DNA from: Rhodomicrobium sp. R_RK_3
Lineage (GTDB): Bacteria; Pseudomonadota; Alphaproteobacteria; Rhizobiales; Rhodomicrobiaceae
DNA length: 64,000 bases
Direction of reading: 5' to 3'
NCBI RefSeq assembly: GCF_002198715.1
Contig: NZ_MWLK01000037.1
Coordinates: 212,045-276,044, forward strand
Positions within the stretch are counted from its first letter, which is position 1; each line of letters begins with the position of its first letter. The position numbers and the translations under genes are program-made. The notes beneath the pieces are model-generated. The model was not told where the DNA came from, did not search any database, and saw only the letters and a program-made list of their open reading frames with translations. This document shows, piece by piece, positions 22,716 through 30,604 of the stretch.

Positions 22716-23618
22716 ATGGCCGCGATCGGATTTATCGGACTTGGCAGGATGGGCGCGCCGATGGCGGCCCATCTCGTGAAGGCCGGACACGCGCTCAAGG
22801 TGTTCGACCTGATGCCGGAGGGCGTCGCGCGGCTGACAGGTCTTGGAGCGCAGGCGGCGGCGAATGTCGCCGACGCGGCCTCGGGCGTCGAGGCGGTGGT
22901 GACCATGCTGCCGGCGGCGGCCGAGATGCGCGCCGTCTATCTCGGGCCGGACGGCGTGCTTGCCGCCGCCGCGCCCGGCACGCTGTTCATGGATTGCTCG
23001 ACCCTCGACGTCGCGAGCGCGCGAGAGGTCGCGGCCGAGGCTGAGAAGGCCGGCATGCTGATGGTCGACGCTCCGGTGTCAGGCGGCGTCGGCGGTGCGG
23101 AGGCGGGAACGCTCACCTTTATGGTCGGCGGCGGCGCGGATGCCTTCGCCAAGGCTGAGCCGGTGTTATCGGCGATGGGCAAGGCGGTCGTCCATGCAGG
23201 CGGCTCCGGTAACGGTCAGGCGGCCAAGATCTGCAACAACATGATCCTCGGCATCTCGATGATCGCCGTCAGCGAGGCTTTCGTGCTGGCGGAGACGCTC
23301 GGGCTCGACAAGCAGAAATTGTTCGACATCTCCTCCAGGGCCTCCGGCCAATGCTGGTCGCTGACCACCTATTGCCCGGTGCCGGGGCCGGTGCCGAGCT
23401 CGCCCGCCAACCGCGATTACGCCCCCGGCTTCACCGCCGCGATGATGCTGAAGGATCTCTGCCTCGCCCAGGATGCGGCCAGGGCAGGGGGCGCCGCGAC
23501 GCCGCTCGGGGCGGAGGCGGCCGAGATCTATCGCCAGTTCGCCGAGGGCGGCGGCGGCGCGACCGACTTTTCGGGCATCGTCAATTTCCTCCGCGAGCAA
23601 AAATCTGCAACTTCATAG
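22716..23618 (+). CDS. mmsB: 3-hydroxyisobutyrate dehydrogenase
   Basis: A 300-residue NAD-dependent enzyme oxidising 3-hydroxyisobutyrate to methylmalonate semialdehyde. N-terminal dinucleotide motif GFIGLGRMGAPMA, substrate motif DAPVSGGVGGAEAGTL, and catalytic Lys in GNGQAAKICNNMILG. The ATG at 22716 is preceded by GAGAGGAAACGAAGC; a longer overlapping frame upstream is not coding. It acts on the product of the upstream hydrolase. The 3' end approaches the ldtR promoter region. Confidence 0.94.
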   Translation: MAAIGFIGLGRMGAPMAAHLVKAGHALKVFDLMPEGVARLTGLGAQAAANVADAASGVEAVVTMLPAAAEMRAVYLGPDGVLAAAAPGTLFMDCSTLDVASAREVAAEAEKAGMLMVDAPVSGGVGGAEAGTLTFMVGGGADAFAKAEPVLSAMGKAVVHAGGSGNGQAAKICNNMILGISMIAVSEAFVLAETLGLDKQKLFDISSRASGQCWSLTTYCPVPGPVPSSPANRDYAPGFTAAMMLKDLCLAQDAARAGGAATPLGAEAAEIYRQFAEGGGGATDFSGIVNFLREQKSATS

Positions 23619-23639
23619 GGTGTTTCGGCGGCCGACACG

Positions 23640-23679
23640 CAATTTTAGCTTGTATAATTAAGTTCAATTTAGCAAATTG
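23640..23679 (+). promoter_or_regulatory. ldtR promoter with -10 box and palindromic operator candidate
   Basis: A perfect TATAAT lies at 23653-23658. Just downstream is the palindrome CAATTT-AGC-AAATTG (23665-23679), and CAATTTTAGC at 23640-23649 repeats its left half (CAATTTAGC, 23665-23673) 25 bp upstream. The block is AT-rich in a GC-rich genome. Placement directly across the -10 would suit autorepression by LdtR, but that is inference. No good -35 is visible. Confidence 0.5.
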
Positions 23680-23729
23680 CGCGCTAGGGTAGTGTCCATT
23701 CGGCGGGATCAACCTTTGAGAGGCGCGTA

Positions 23730-24239
23730 ATGAGCGTAGTCTTGGATTACACAAGGGACGAAGCGGGGCCGGATGACCGCCCGCTGATGACCCAATATCT
23801 GGTGACCCTGAAAATCCTGGAGCGGCTTCACCGGCTGCTGCTGGACGTGGTCAAGAACGAGTTCGAGCGCGTCGGCCGCACGGATGTCAACGGCGTCCAG
23901 GCGCTTCTCCTGTACAATATCGGCGATTTCGAGTTGACCGCGGGCGAGATCCGCACGCGCGGCTACTATCTCGGCTCGAACGTTTCCTACAACCTGAAGA
24001 AGCTGGTCGATAACGGCTACATCCATCACCAGCGCTCGAAAACCGACCGGCGCTCGGTGCGGGTCCGCCTGACGCCCAAGGGCAAGGACGTCTACAATGT
24101 CGTGGACGGCTTGTTCGAGCGCCAGCTCACCATGATCGAGAAAGTCGCCGGCCTTTCGGTCGCCGATCTGAAGGCCCTCAACCAGAGCCTGTCGCGCCTA
24201 GAGCGCTTCTGGGGCGACCAGATCCGCTACCGTCTGTAA
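23730..24239 (+). CDS. ldtR: LdtR-like MarR-family transcriptional regulator
   Basis: A 169-residue winged-helix protein closely resembling LdtR, the MarR-type regulator of L,D-transpeptidase genes known from Liberibacter and other Rhizobiales. The helix-turn-helix and wing run through TAGEIRTRGYYLGSNVSYNL (about residues 70-89) and the following wing with HQRSKTDRRSVRVRLTPKG. N- and C-terminal helices form the dimer interface in this family. The ATG at 23730 follows GAGAGG. The next gene on the strand encodes an LdtP-like L,D-transpeptidase, the known target, supporting the assignment. Confidence 0.88.
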   Translation: MSVVLDYTRDEAGPDDRPLMTQYLVTLKILERLHRLLLDVVKNEFERVGRTDVNGVQALLLYNIGDFELTAGEIRTRGYYLGSNVSYNLKKLVDNGYIHHQRSKTDRRSVRVRLTPKGKDVYNVVDGLFERQLTMIEKVAGLSVADLKALNQSLSRLERFWGDQIRYRL

Positions 24240-24666
24240 GTACGTCTGTCCATCGGCGAGGGGAGCAGCCGCAACCACCTGGCGGCCTCCCCACTGCCTA
24301 TTTCCCGCACTGATCGTTGCATGAATTCAACGCCGGCCAGCGTAAGTTGTCCGAGCCCCTGCAACGCTTGCTTTATCCCGATTTTTCCCACACTTTGTTA
24401 ACCACATGCCGGGAAACATGGTATCTCCTCGGGGGGGCGCCTCGCCGGTGCATGCGGCACCCGGCGGATGACGGAAATTTAAATCGAACTCAACGCAATG
24501 TGAGTTGTCGGCTCATCCAACTCGGAATAGCACCGACTTATCGCATGCGAATCGAGGGCGAAACTGTGGCGATGTCACATTTTGCCCGGATTTTTGGGGC
24601 GAATATTTTCCGGCCATGCGGGGCATAGAAGTTCGGCAAAGCGGAAAGCTGACGGGAGTGCGACAG
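24240..24666. other. 427-bp ldtR-ldtP intergenic region
   Basis: No gene is supported. The region has a GGGGAG...CTCCCC inverted repeat near 24261-24293 just past ldtR, an AT-rich stretch near 24470-24500, and the palindrome listed at 24487-24506. It should hold the ldtP promoter and leader. Confidence 0.5.
24487..24506 (+). promoter_or_regulatory. palindrome upstream of ldtP, candidate operator
   Basis: Perfect 6-bp arms AACTCA (24487-24492) and TGAGTT (24501-24506) separated by 8 nt, about 160 bp upstream of the chosen ldtP start. Spacing fits a dimeric winged-helix regulator such as LdtR, but sequence alone cannot show binding and it differs from the palindrome before ldtR. Confidence 0.35.
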
Positions 24667-25968
24667 GTGAAAGTAAAGCGTGGATTCGGGGGCCATTCTG
24701 TCCGTGCAGCCATGATGGCGGCTGCGATCTCCTTGACCGGGGTGGCGATTGCCGTGCCGGCGCAGGCGCAGCAGATGGCGTCGGCTGACGACTGGATGAA
24801 ATTCGACGACGGCAGCAATTGGGATCCAGGTTTCGACCGCTCGTTCGCCCAAACCTGGGAAACGCAGCCGGCACGCGGTTTCCCGACGCTTTCGCAGGCC
24901 AATATCGGGCACATGAAGGCGGCGATCAAACGCTATGCCGACATCGTCGCCAATGGCGGCTGGGACCGCCTCCCGGACGTGGAACTGCGCCTCGGCAAGA
25001 CCGACCCGGCCGTCGTCGCGCTGCGCCAGCGCCTGCGCGCCGAGGGCGACCTGAAATCCGATAGCGGCTACCCGCAGATTTTCGACAGCTACGTGGAGAA
25101 GGCGGTCAAGGCCGCGCAGCAGCGCAACGGCCTCGCCCCGAGCGGTATCGTGGACAAGCCGACCATCGCCGCCATGAATGTCCCCGCCAGCGCGCGCCTG
25201 CGCCAGTTGCAGACTAATCTGGTCCGCATCCAGGGCCTCGCCGCGCCGTCCAAGGGCCGCTATATCGTCGTCAACATCCCGGCGGCGCAGATCGAGGCGG
25301 TCCAGGACGATCAGGTGGTCTCGCGTCACGCCGGCGTCGTCGGCAAGGTCGACCGGCCGACGCCGATCCTGCAATCCAGCATCCACGAGATCAACTTCAA
25401 CAAGGAATGGATCCTGCCGCCGACCGTGATCAAGGAGGATCTGGTCCCAAAGGCGCGCAGCGGCCCCAATGGCTATGAAGTGTTCTCGCGCTACGGCGTC
25501 GACGTCTACCAGGATTACGCCGCTTATCAGAAGGGCCGCACGCTCGACCCCAAGACGGTGAATTGGTCGAGCCCGAGCGCCAATAACCTGTTCTACGCGC
25601 AAAAGCCGGGCGAGGAGAATCCGCTGGGCTTCCTGAAGATCAACTTCTTCAACCCCTATTCGGTCTATATGCACGACACGCCGTCCAAGAGCATTTTCGC
25701 GCGCAATTTCCGCGCCGAAAGCTCCGGCTGCGTCCGCATCCAGAACATCCCGGCGCTCGCAGCGTGGATCCTGGAGGAGAACGGCTGGGACCTGAAGCGC
25801 GTCGCCGCGATGAAGCAGACCGGCGAAGTGCTGAACGTGGCGGTGAAGAGCAAGATCAAACTCTATTTCGCCTATGTGACCTCCTGGGCGACGCCCGACG
25901 GTCAGGCCCATTTCCGCCGCGACCTCTATAATCGCGACGGCGTCGGGGCCACGGCAACGGCTTACTGA
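24667..25968 (+). CDS. ldtP: L,D-transpeptidase, LdtP-like
   Basis: A 433-residue exported peptidoglycan cross-linking enzyme. The signal peptide ends at AQA-QQ. A peptidoglycan-binding-like domain (about residues 100-175) precedes the YkuD catalytic domain, whose motif HDTPSKSIFARNFRAESSGC ends at nucleophile Cys355. GTG at 24667 is chosen because GGGAG lies eight bases upstream and the signal peptide then has normal length. ATG at 24616 is the main alternative, adding 17 residues. Expected to be controlled by LdtR. A strong terminator follows at 25998. Confidence 0.92.
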   Translation: MKVKRGFGGHSVRAAMMAAAISLTGVAIAVPAQAQQMASADDWMKFDDGSNWDPGFDRSFAQTWETQPARGFPTLSQANIGHMKAAIKRYADIVANGGWDRLPDVELRLGKTDPAVVALRQRLRAEGDLKSDSGYPQIFDSYVEKAVKAAQQRNGLAPSGIVDKPTIAAMNVPASARLRQLQTNLVRIQGLAAPSKGRYIVVNIPAAQIEAVQDDQVVSRHAGVVGKVDRPTPILQSSIHEINFNKEWILPPTVIKEDLVPKARSGPNGYEVFSRYGVDVYQDYAAYQKGRTLDPKTVNWSSPSANNLFYAQKPGEENPLGFLKINFFNPYSVYMHDTPSKSIFARNFRAESSGCVRIQNIPALAAWILEENGWDLKRVAAMKQTGEVLNVAVKSKIKLYFAYVTSWATPDGQAHFRRDLYNRDGVGATATAY

Positions 25969-25997
25969 TCGACGACTTGCTTTCTGTCTTCGACTTC

Positions 25998-26030
25998 GCG
26001 GGCGCAGCTCCGGCTGACGCCCGCTTTTCG
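25998..26030 (+). terminator. intrinsic terminator after ldtP
   Basis: Stem GCGGGCG/CGCCCGC continued by CAGC/GCTG around a 4-nt loop, with one bulged A (25998-26024), followed by TTTTCGTTT. It starts 30 bp past the ldtP stop. Confidence 0.82.
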
Positions 26031-26171
26031 TTTCGGCTGCGATCGGCGCTGCAAGGGCTTGCCGCCCGGCGATGGATGCTTCGTTTTCAGCCTTTGCTGC
26101 CCAGATAGCGGGCAGAGCGTTCCCCGCCCCTATGGCGAAAGCGGAACGTACCCCGGCGACAGAGATCGATC

Positions 26172-27572
26172 ATGGCAACGGGCACGCAGGCGCCGGATAT
26201 CGGCACGCTTCGGTCTCCGCTCGAGTTGAGTTGGGGCGCGGAACTGCGTGCCACGCTCACCCTCGCCTTGCCGCTCATCATCGCACAGCTCGCACAGATG
26301 GCGCTGTTCACCACCGACATCGTCATGATGGGCTGGCTCGGTCCAAAGTTCCTCGCGGCGGGGATGCTGACCGTTTCCTTCATGCACCCGTTCCTGCTGT
26401 TCGGCATCGGCGTTCTCTCCGCCGTCGCGCCGATGATCGCGCAGGCCAAGGGCGCGGGCGATGCCGCCAGCCTGCGCCGCTCGGTGCGGCAGGGTTTTTG
26501 GGTGGCGCTGGCGGTCAGCCTCGCGATGCTGCCGGTGATCTGGAATGCGCGACCGATTTTCGGCCTGCTCGGCCAATCCCCCGAACTCTCATCGCTCGCC
26601 GAAAGCTATGCGCGGGCCGCGGTGTGGCTGTTCCCTCCGGCCCTCGGCTTCATCGTGCTGCGCGCGCTGCTCGCAACCCATGACGACACCTCGGCCTTCC
26701 TCGTCATCACACTGGTCGGCGTCGTCGCGAATGCCGCCCTGAACTATGCGCTGATGCTGGGCCATTGGGGCTTTCCCCGGCTGGAACTGATGGGGTCGGG
26801 CATCAGCACGGCGCTCGCCAATCTGCTGATGTTCCTCCTGCTCCTGGCCTATTCGCTGACCCGGCCCGCCTATCGCGCCTATACGCTCTTTGTCCGCTTC
26901 TGGCGCCCCGACTGGTCGCGCTTCTGGACCATCCTGCGCCTCGGCACGCCGATCGGCTTGATGATGATGGCGGAGGTCGGCCTGTTCGCGGTCGCGGCCC
27001 TGTTCATGGGCTGGCTCGGCACGGATGAGCTGGCCGCCCATGCCGTCGCGCTGCAACTGGCCGCCATCGCCTTCATGGTGCCGATGGGCCTAAGCCACGC
27101 CGCGACGGTGCGGGTGGGCCTTGCGCATGGGCGGCGCAGCGCCGAGGGCGTGCGCAAGGCCGGCTGGGTCTCGCTGATGATGGGCACCGGCTTTATGGCC
27201 CTGACCGGCACGCTGTTCTGGTTCGCGCCGGAACCGCTGCTCGGCCTGTTTCTGGACCCTGCCGACCCGCAGAATCAGGTTCCCCTGGCCCTCGCCGTTT
27301 CCTATCTCGGCGTCGCCGCGATCTTCCAACTGGCCGACGGCGCGCAAGTTGTCTCCGGCGCCGTGCTGCGCGGGCTCAGCGATACGGCCATGCCGATGGT
27401 AATCGCCATTGCCGGCTATTGGGGCATCGGCCTGCCGGTCGCCTATCTGCTCGCCTTCAGCTTCGAGCTGCGCGGGGTCGGTGTCTGGCTGGGGCTGGCC
27501 AGCGGCCTCGTTTCAGTGGCGCTGATCCTGTCGGTGCGCTTCAGCCTGCGGGAACGGTTCGGCTTGGTTTGA
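26172..27572 (+). CDS. MATE family efflux transporter
   Basis: A 466-residue protein with about 12 hydrophobic helices and MATE features: the N-terminal half contains LPLIIAQLAQMALFTTDIVMMGWLG and the two halves are similar, as in NorM-type Na+ or H+ drug antiporters. The repeat in the second half, GTPIGLMMMAEVGLFAVAALFMGWLG, matches the first. The start is ATG at 26172. It ends 2 bp before the stop of the convergent GH25 gene. Substrate cannot be predicted. Confidence 0.92.
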   Translation: MATGTQAPDIGTLRSPLELSWGAELRATLTLALPLIIAQLAQMALFTTDIVMMGWLGPKFLAAGMLTVSFMHPFLLFGIGVLSAVAPMIAQAKGAGDAASLRRSVRQGFWVALAVSLAMLPVIWNARPIFGLLGQSPELSSLAESYARAAVWLFPPALGFIVLRALLATHDDTSAFLVITLVGVVANAALNYALMLGHWGFPRLELMGSGISTALANLLMFLLLLAYSLTRPAYRAYTLFVRFWRPDWSRFWTILRLGTPIGLMMMAEVGLFAVAALFMGWLGTDELAAHAVALQLAAIAFMVPMGLSHAATVRVGLAHGRRSAEGVRKAGWVSLMMGTGFMALTGTLFWFAPEPLLGLFLDPADPQNQVPLALAVSYLGVAAIFQLADGAQVVSGAVLRGLSDTAMPMVIAIAGYWGIGLPVAYLLAFSFELRGVGVWLGLASGLVSVALILSVRFSLRERFGLV

Positions 27573-27574
27573 AG

Positions 27575-28291
27575 TCACCGCGTCCGCAGCGCTTCCAGCT
27601 CCGCCCGCGTCCCCCGGAAGGCATTCAGATCGACCGGCCCGCTGACGCCAGAGCGCGAGCCGCGATTGTGATATTGCCAAAAAACCCATTGCTGCTCGCG
27701 GAAGCGCGGCTGCCGGACGAGACTGCGGATCCAGAACCGCTCCTTGGGGAATTTCCCGGCGAGATAGGCGTCGTGGAATTCGCGGGTGGTGTAGAGGATC
27801 GGCCGCATCTTGTACTGCGCTTCCAGCGCGTCGAGCATGATGGCGATCTCGGCCGCCACGTCCGCAACGGCGGTGCTCTGCTTGCATGGGCCCATATGCT
27901 CGGCGTCGATCACCGGCGGCAGCGCGTTCGGGTCCGGCGGCACGACGCGGATGAAATTGGCGGCCTGCACCTTGCCCGGACGGCAGAGCGTGAAGAAATG
28001 ATAGGCGCCGCGCAGGATGCCCGCCTGCTCCGCCGCGTACCAATTGCGGGAAAAGCGCGGGTCGTTGAAATTCTCGCCCTCGCTGGCCTTGATATAGGCG
28101 AACTGCACCCCGGCGCCCTTGAGCCGGTCCCAGTCGATCACGCCCTGATGCGCCGAGACATCGACGCCGCGGATCTCATGCGTGAAGGCCGCCGGCTCGA
28201 TCAACGGGTAAACGTAATCGACCGCCAGCCAGCCGCCGACGATGATCGCCCCCAGCACCAAGCCCACCCGCGCAATTGCCCTGATCGACAT
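27575..28291 (-). CDS. GH25 family lysozyme
   Basis: A 238-residue protein with an N-terminal hydrophobic anchor (about residues 5-28) and a glycoside hydrolase 25 domain. Signatures are GVDVSAHQGVIDWDRLK, FAYIKASEG, and the catalytic DxE-type PVIDAEHMG near residue 122. GH25 enzymes cut the MurNAc-GlcNAc bond of peptidoglycan. With a single anchor and a short domain, it may work in the periplasm. The ATG at 28291 has GGGGAGG upstream; the much longer open frame to 29527 is an artefact of high GC. Divergent from mch. Confidence 0.92.
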   Translation of the reverse strand: MSIRAIARVGLVLGAIIVGGWLAVDYVYPLIEPAAFTHEIRGVDVSAHQGVIDWDRLKGAGVQFAYIKASEGENFNDPRFSRNWYAAEQAGILRGAYHFFTLCRPGKVQAANFIRVVPPDPNALPPVIDAEHMGPCKQSTAVADVAAEIAIMLDALEAQYKMRPILYTTREFHDAYLAGKFPKERFWIRSLVRQPRFREQQWVFWQYHNRGSRSGVSGPVDLNAFRGTRAELEALRTR

Positions 28292-28435
28292 GCAGCCGCC
28301 TCCCCCGGCAAACGCATATACGAAGCGCACCCGTCGCGCCACCCGCCGCGGAGCCACTTGCGCTGCCCGCGCGTTTGGATTCAGATAGGTTGCTAAGGCT
28401 TGGCGCGGCCGGCGCCGGAGACATGCGAGGGGACC

Positions 28436-29491
28436 ATGAGCGCGAAAACCAGCCGGGGACATTTCTTCGAGGATTTCAGCCTCGGGCAGGTGATCAAGCA
28501 CGCCACGCCGCGCACGCTGACCGTCGGCGACGCCTCGGTCTATACCGCGCTCTATGGCGGGCGCTTCGCGGTGCAGTCGTCGGACGCTTTCGCCCAGGCC
28601 ATCGGCTATCCGCAGGCGCCGCTCGACGATTTCCTGGTCTTTCACGTCGTCTTCGGCAAGACCGTGCCGGACGTGTCGCTGAACGCGGTGGCCAATCTGG
28701 GCTACGCGGATTGCCGCTTTCTGAAGCCGGTCTTCCCCGGCGACACGCTCAGCGCGACCTCGACCGTCATCGGCCTGCGCGAGAACTCCAACCGCAAGAC
28801 CGGCGTCGTCTATGTCCGCTCGACGGGGCGTAACCAGCATGGCGGCACCGTGCTCGATTATGCGCGCTGGGTGATGGTGCGCAAGCGCGACGAAGCCGCC
28901 ACCGTGACAGAGTCGCACGTGCCTGAGCTGCCGGCGAAGGTCGAAGCCTCGGCGCTCGGCGGCGCGGTCCCGCCGATCACGGCAGCGGCCTATGATTACG
29001 ATCTTGCCGGAAGCCCGGCGCGCTGGGGCGATTACGAGGTCGGCGAGCGCATCGACCACATCGACGGCATCACCATTGAGGAAGCCGAGCACCAGATGGC
29101 GACCCGGCTCTACCAGAACACCGCCCGCATCCATTTCAACCAGCATGTCGAAGGCGCGGGCCGCTTCGGGCGGCGGCTGATCTATGGCGGCCAGATCATC
29201 TCGCTGGCGCGCGCGCTCAGCTTCAACGGTCTCGCCAACGCCTTCCACATCGCGGCGATCAATGGCGGCCGCCATGTTGCCCCGACCTTCGCCGGCGATA
29301 CGGTCTATGCCTGGAGCGAGGTTCTGGAGAAGGCCGAGCTGCCGGGCCGCGACGATCTCGGCGCGCTGCGCATCCGCACCATCGGCCTGAAAAACCGCTC
29401 GGCCGCGGGTTTCCCATTGATGGCCGACGAGAATACGCCCGAAGATGGCGTTATCCTCGATCTCGATTATTGGGCGTTGATCCCGCGCTAG
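28436..29491 (+). CDS. mch: mesaconyl-CoA hydratase (MaoC-like double hot-dog)
   Basis: A 351-residue protein with two hot-dog halves that closely resembles mesaconyl-CoA hydratase of Rhodobacter and Methylobacterium, which interconverts mesaconyl-CoA and beta-methylmalyl-CoA in the ethylmalonyl-CoA pathway of acetate assimilation. Supporting segments: ALYGGRFAVQSSDAFA, FLVFHVVFGKTVPDVSLNAV, NLGYADCRFLKPVFPGDTL. The ATG at 28436 has GAGGGG upstream; a TTG at 28400 is less likely. No other pathway gene (ccr, ecm, mcd, mcl) is in the window, so context does not add support. Confidence 0.88.
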   Translation: MSAKTSRGHFFEDFSLGQVIKHATPRTLTVGDASVYTALYGGRFAVQSSDAFAQAIGYPQAPLDDFLVFHVVFGKTVPDVSLNAVANLGYADCRFLKPVFPGDTLSATSTVIGLRENSNRKTGVVYVRSTGRNQHGGTVLDYARWVMVRKRDEAATVTESHVPELPAKVEASALGGAVPPITAAAYDYDLAGSPARWGDYEVGERIDHIDGITIEEAEHQMATRLYQNTARIHFNQHVEGAGRFGRRLIYGGQIISLARALSFNGLANAFHIAAINGGRHVAPTFAGDTVYAWSEVLEKAELPGRDDLGALRIRTIGLKNRSAAGFPLMADENTPEDGVILDLDYWALIPR

Positions 29492-29676
29492 ACCAGGGGA
29501 TGGGATCGATCCATCCCTCGCGTTCACACACGACGCGAACCGGCACGGCTATTTACCATTGATTAGGAAAGATTTTCCCATCGACGCCCCGCGTTGACAG
29601 AGTAACATGATCGAGGCCCCTGTCCCGCAGGCGGCTGGCAACCGATTGTGAACGCTCAAAGTCACGGGTACCGGTC

Positions 29677-30390
29677 ATGGTCGAGTATGAAAATACCCTC
29701 GCGAACGCCGTCGCGCTGATCCTGCTTGTGCTGCTGGTCGCCTACGCCATCCTGCAATGGTTTCTCGACCGCGATAAGGGGCGGATCGCCACCTATCTGA
29801 CGCTGGCGGAGCGCGACCTCAACAATCTGCTCAGCGGCGGCCTGGAGCACGGCGGGCGCAAAGGCAAGGTGGCCGAGCGGCGCGAATGGATCCAGTCCTT
29901 TCTGCCGCCGCCGCCCTCGCCGGATTCCTTCGGCGTCATCACGCCGAGCCCCTACCCGATATACGGCAATTTCGGCTCAAGCGAGGGCTTCCGCAACGCC
30001 GCCCAGGAGCTGATCCAGGCCAATGAGAAGGATCTCGGCGGCAAGGGCACGACGATGGGCAAGGCCTCGATCACGGCTTTCCTGCTGCGCGAGATCTACG
30101 AGGCCAGCATCGGCGCGGCGCAGAGCAAGATTTTCGCCGAGACGCTGAACAATGGCGGCACGCCGCCTTACATCGCGCCCGGCATCTACGAGCTTGTAGG
30201 CTTTGCCAAATTCGATCCCAAGACGGGCTTCCCGCCCGGCGCGGGCGTGCCCGGCTGGCTGCTGAAACGCGTCGTGCGCGAGCGCAACTATCCACGCGAT
30301 ATTCAGATCATCAAGACCGACGCGGCCGGCAAGCGCTTCCGCATCGAGGGCATGGCGGTATTGCGGGAGCTGACGCAGCAGAATCTTTGA
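29677..30390 (+). CDS. unknown 237-aa membrane-anchored protein
   Basis: I do not recognise the family. One N-terminal hydrophobic helix (about residues 9-27, VALILLVLLVAYAILQWFL) is followed by a soluble domain of about 200 residues with a Pro-rich loop (SFLPPPPSPDSF, about 74-85) and a mixed alpha/beta C-terminal half. The likely topology is a short periplasmic N-terminus with the domain in the cytoplasm, because basic residues follow the helix. Start ATG at 29677, no strong ribosome site. Codon use and GC match neighbours. Monocistronic between mch and the convergent MFS/microprotein unit. Confidence 0.7.
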   Translation: MVEYENTLANAVALILLVLLVAYAILQWFLDRDKGRIATYLTLAERDLNNLLSGGLEHGGRKGKVAERREWIQSFLPPPPSPDSFGVITPSPYPIYGNFGSSEGFRNAAQELIQANEKDLGGKGTTMGKASITAFLLREIYEASIGAAQSKIFAETLNNGGTPPYIAPGIYELVGFAKFDPKTGFPPGAGVPGWLLKRVVRERNYPRDIQIIKTDAAGKRFRIEGMAVLRELTQQNL

Positions 30391-30457
30391 GGCCGCCAAA
30401 GCGCCGACAGAGCCGGGACCGACTCGCCGCTCCGCCGGCCGAGCCGGTGCGTCCGGC

Positions 30458-30595
30458 TTACAGGCACATCAGCCGCGAGGCGGTCGCCGAAAGGTCGATC
30501 AGCAGCGCCGGCCCCCGCATGACCATCAGATAGGCCGCGGCGGCGCAAAGCAGCGTCAGGCTGGTGATGATGACGATACGTGCGCTAAAGGGCAT
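30458..30595 (-). CDS. 45-aa membrane microprotein downstream of MFS gene
   Basis: A short gene begins ATG at 30595 and ends TAA at 30458, encoding 45 residues. A hydrophobic helix spans about residues 7-25 (IVIITSLTLLCAAAAYLMV), with an amphipathic tail after it. Two features support it: an AGGAGGG ribosome site six bases before the ATG, and its position 9 bp after the stop of the MFS transporter on the same strand, a typical operon spacing. I do not recognise it. A role as an accessory subunit of the transporter is inference only. Confidence 0.65.
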   Translation of the reverse strand: MPFSARIVIITSLTLLCAAAAYLMVMRGPALLIDLSATASRLMCL

Positions 30596-30604
30596 CGATC
30601 CCTC

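Noticed and set aside
28292..29527. Upstream extension of the GH25 lysozyme frame to 650 codons
   Set aside because: The extension is antisense to mch, has shadow composition, and the ATG at 28291 has a strong ribosome site and a proper membrane anchor.
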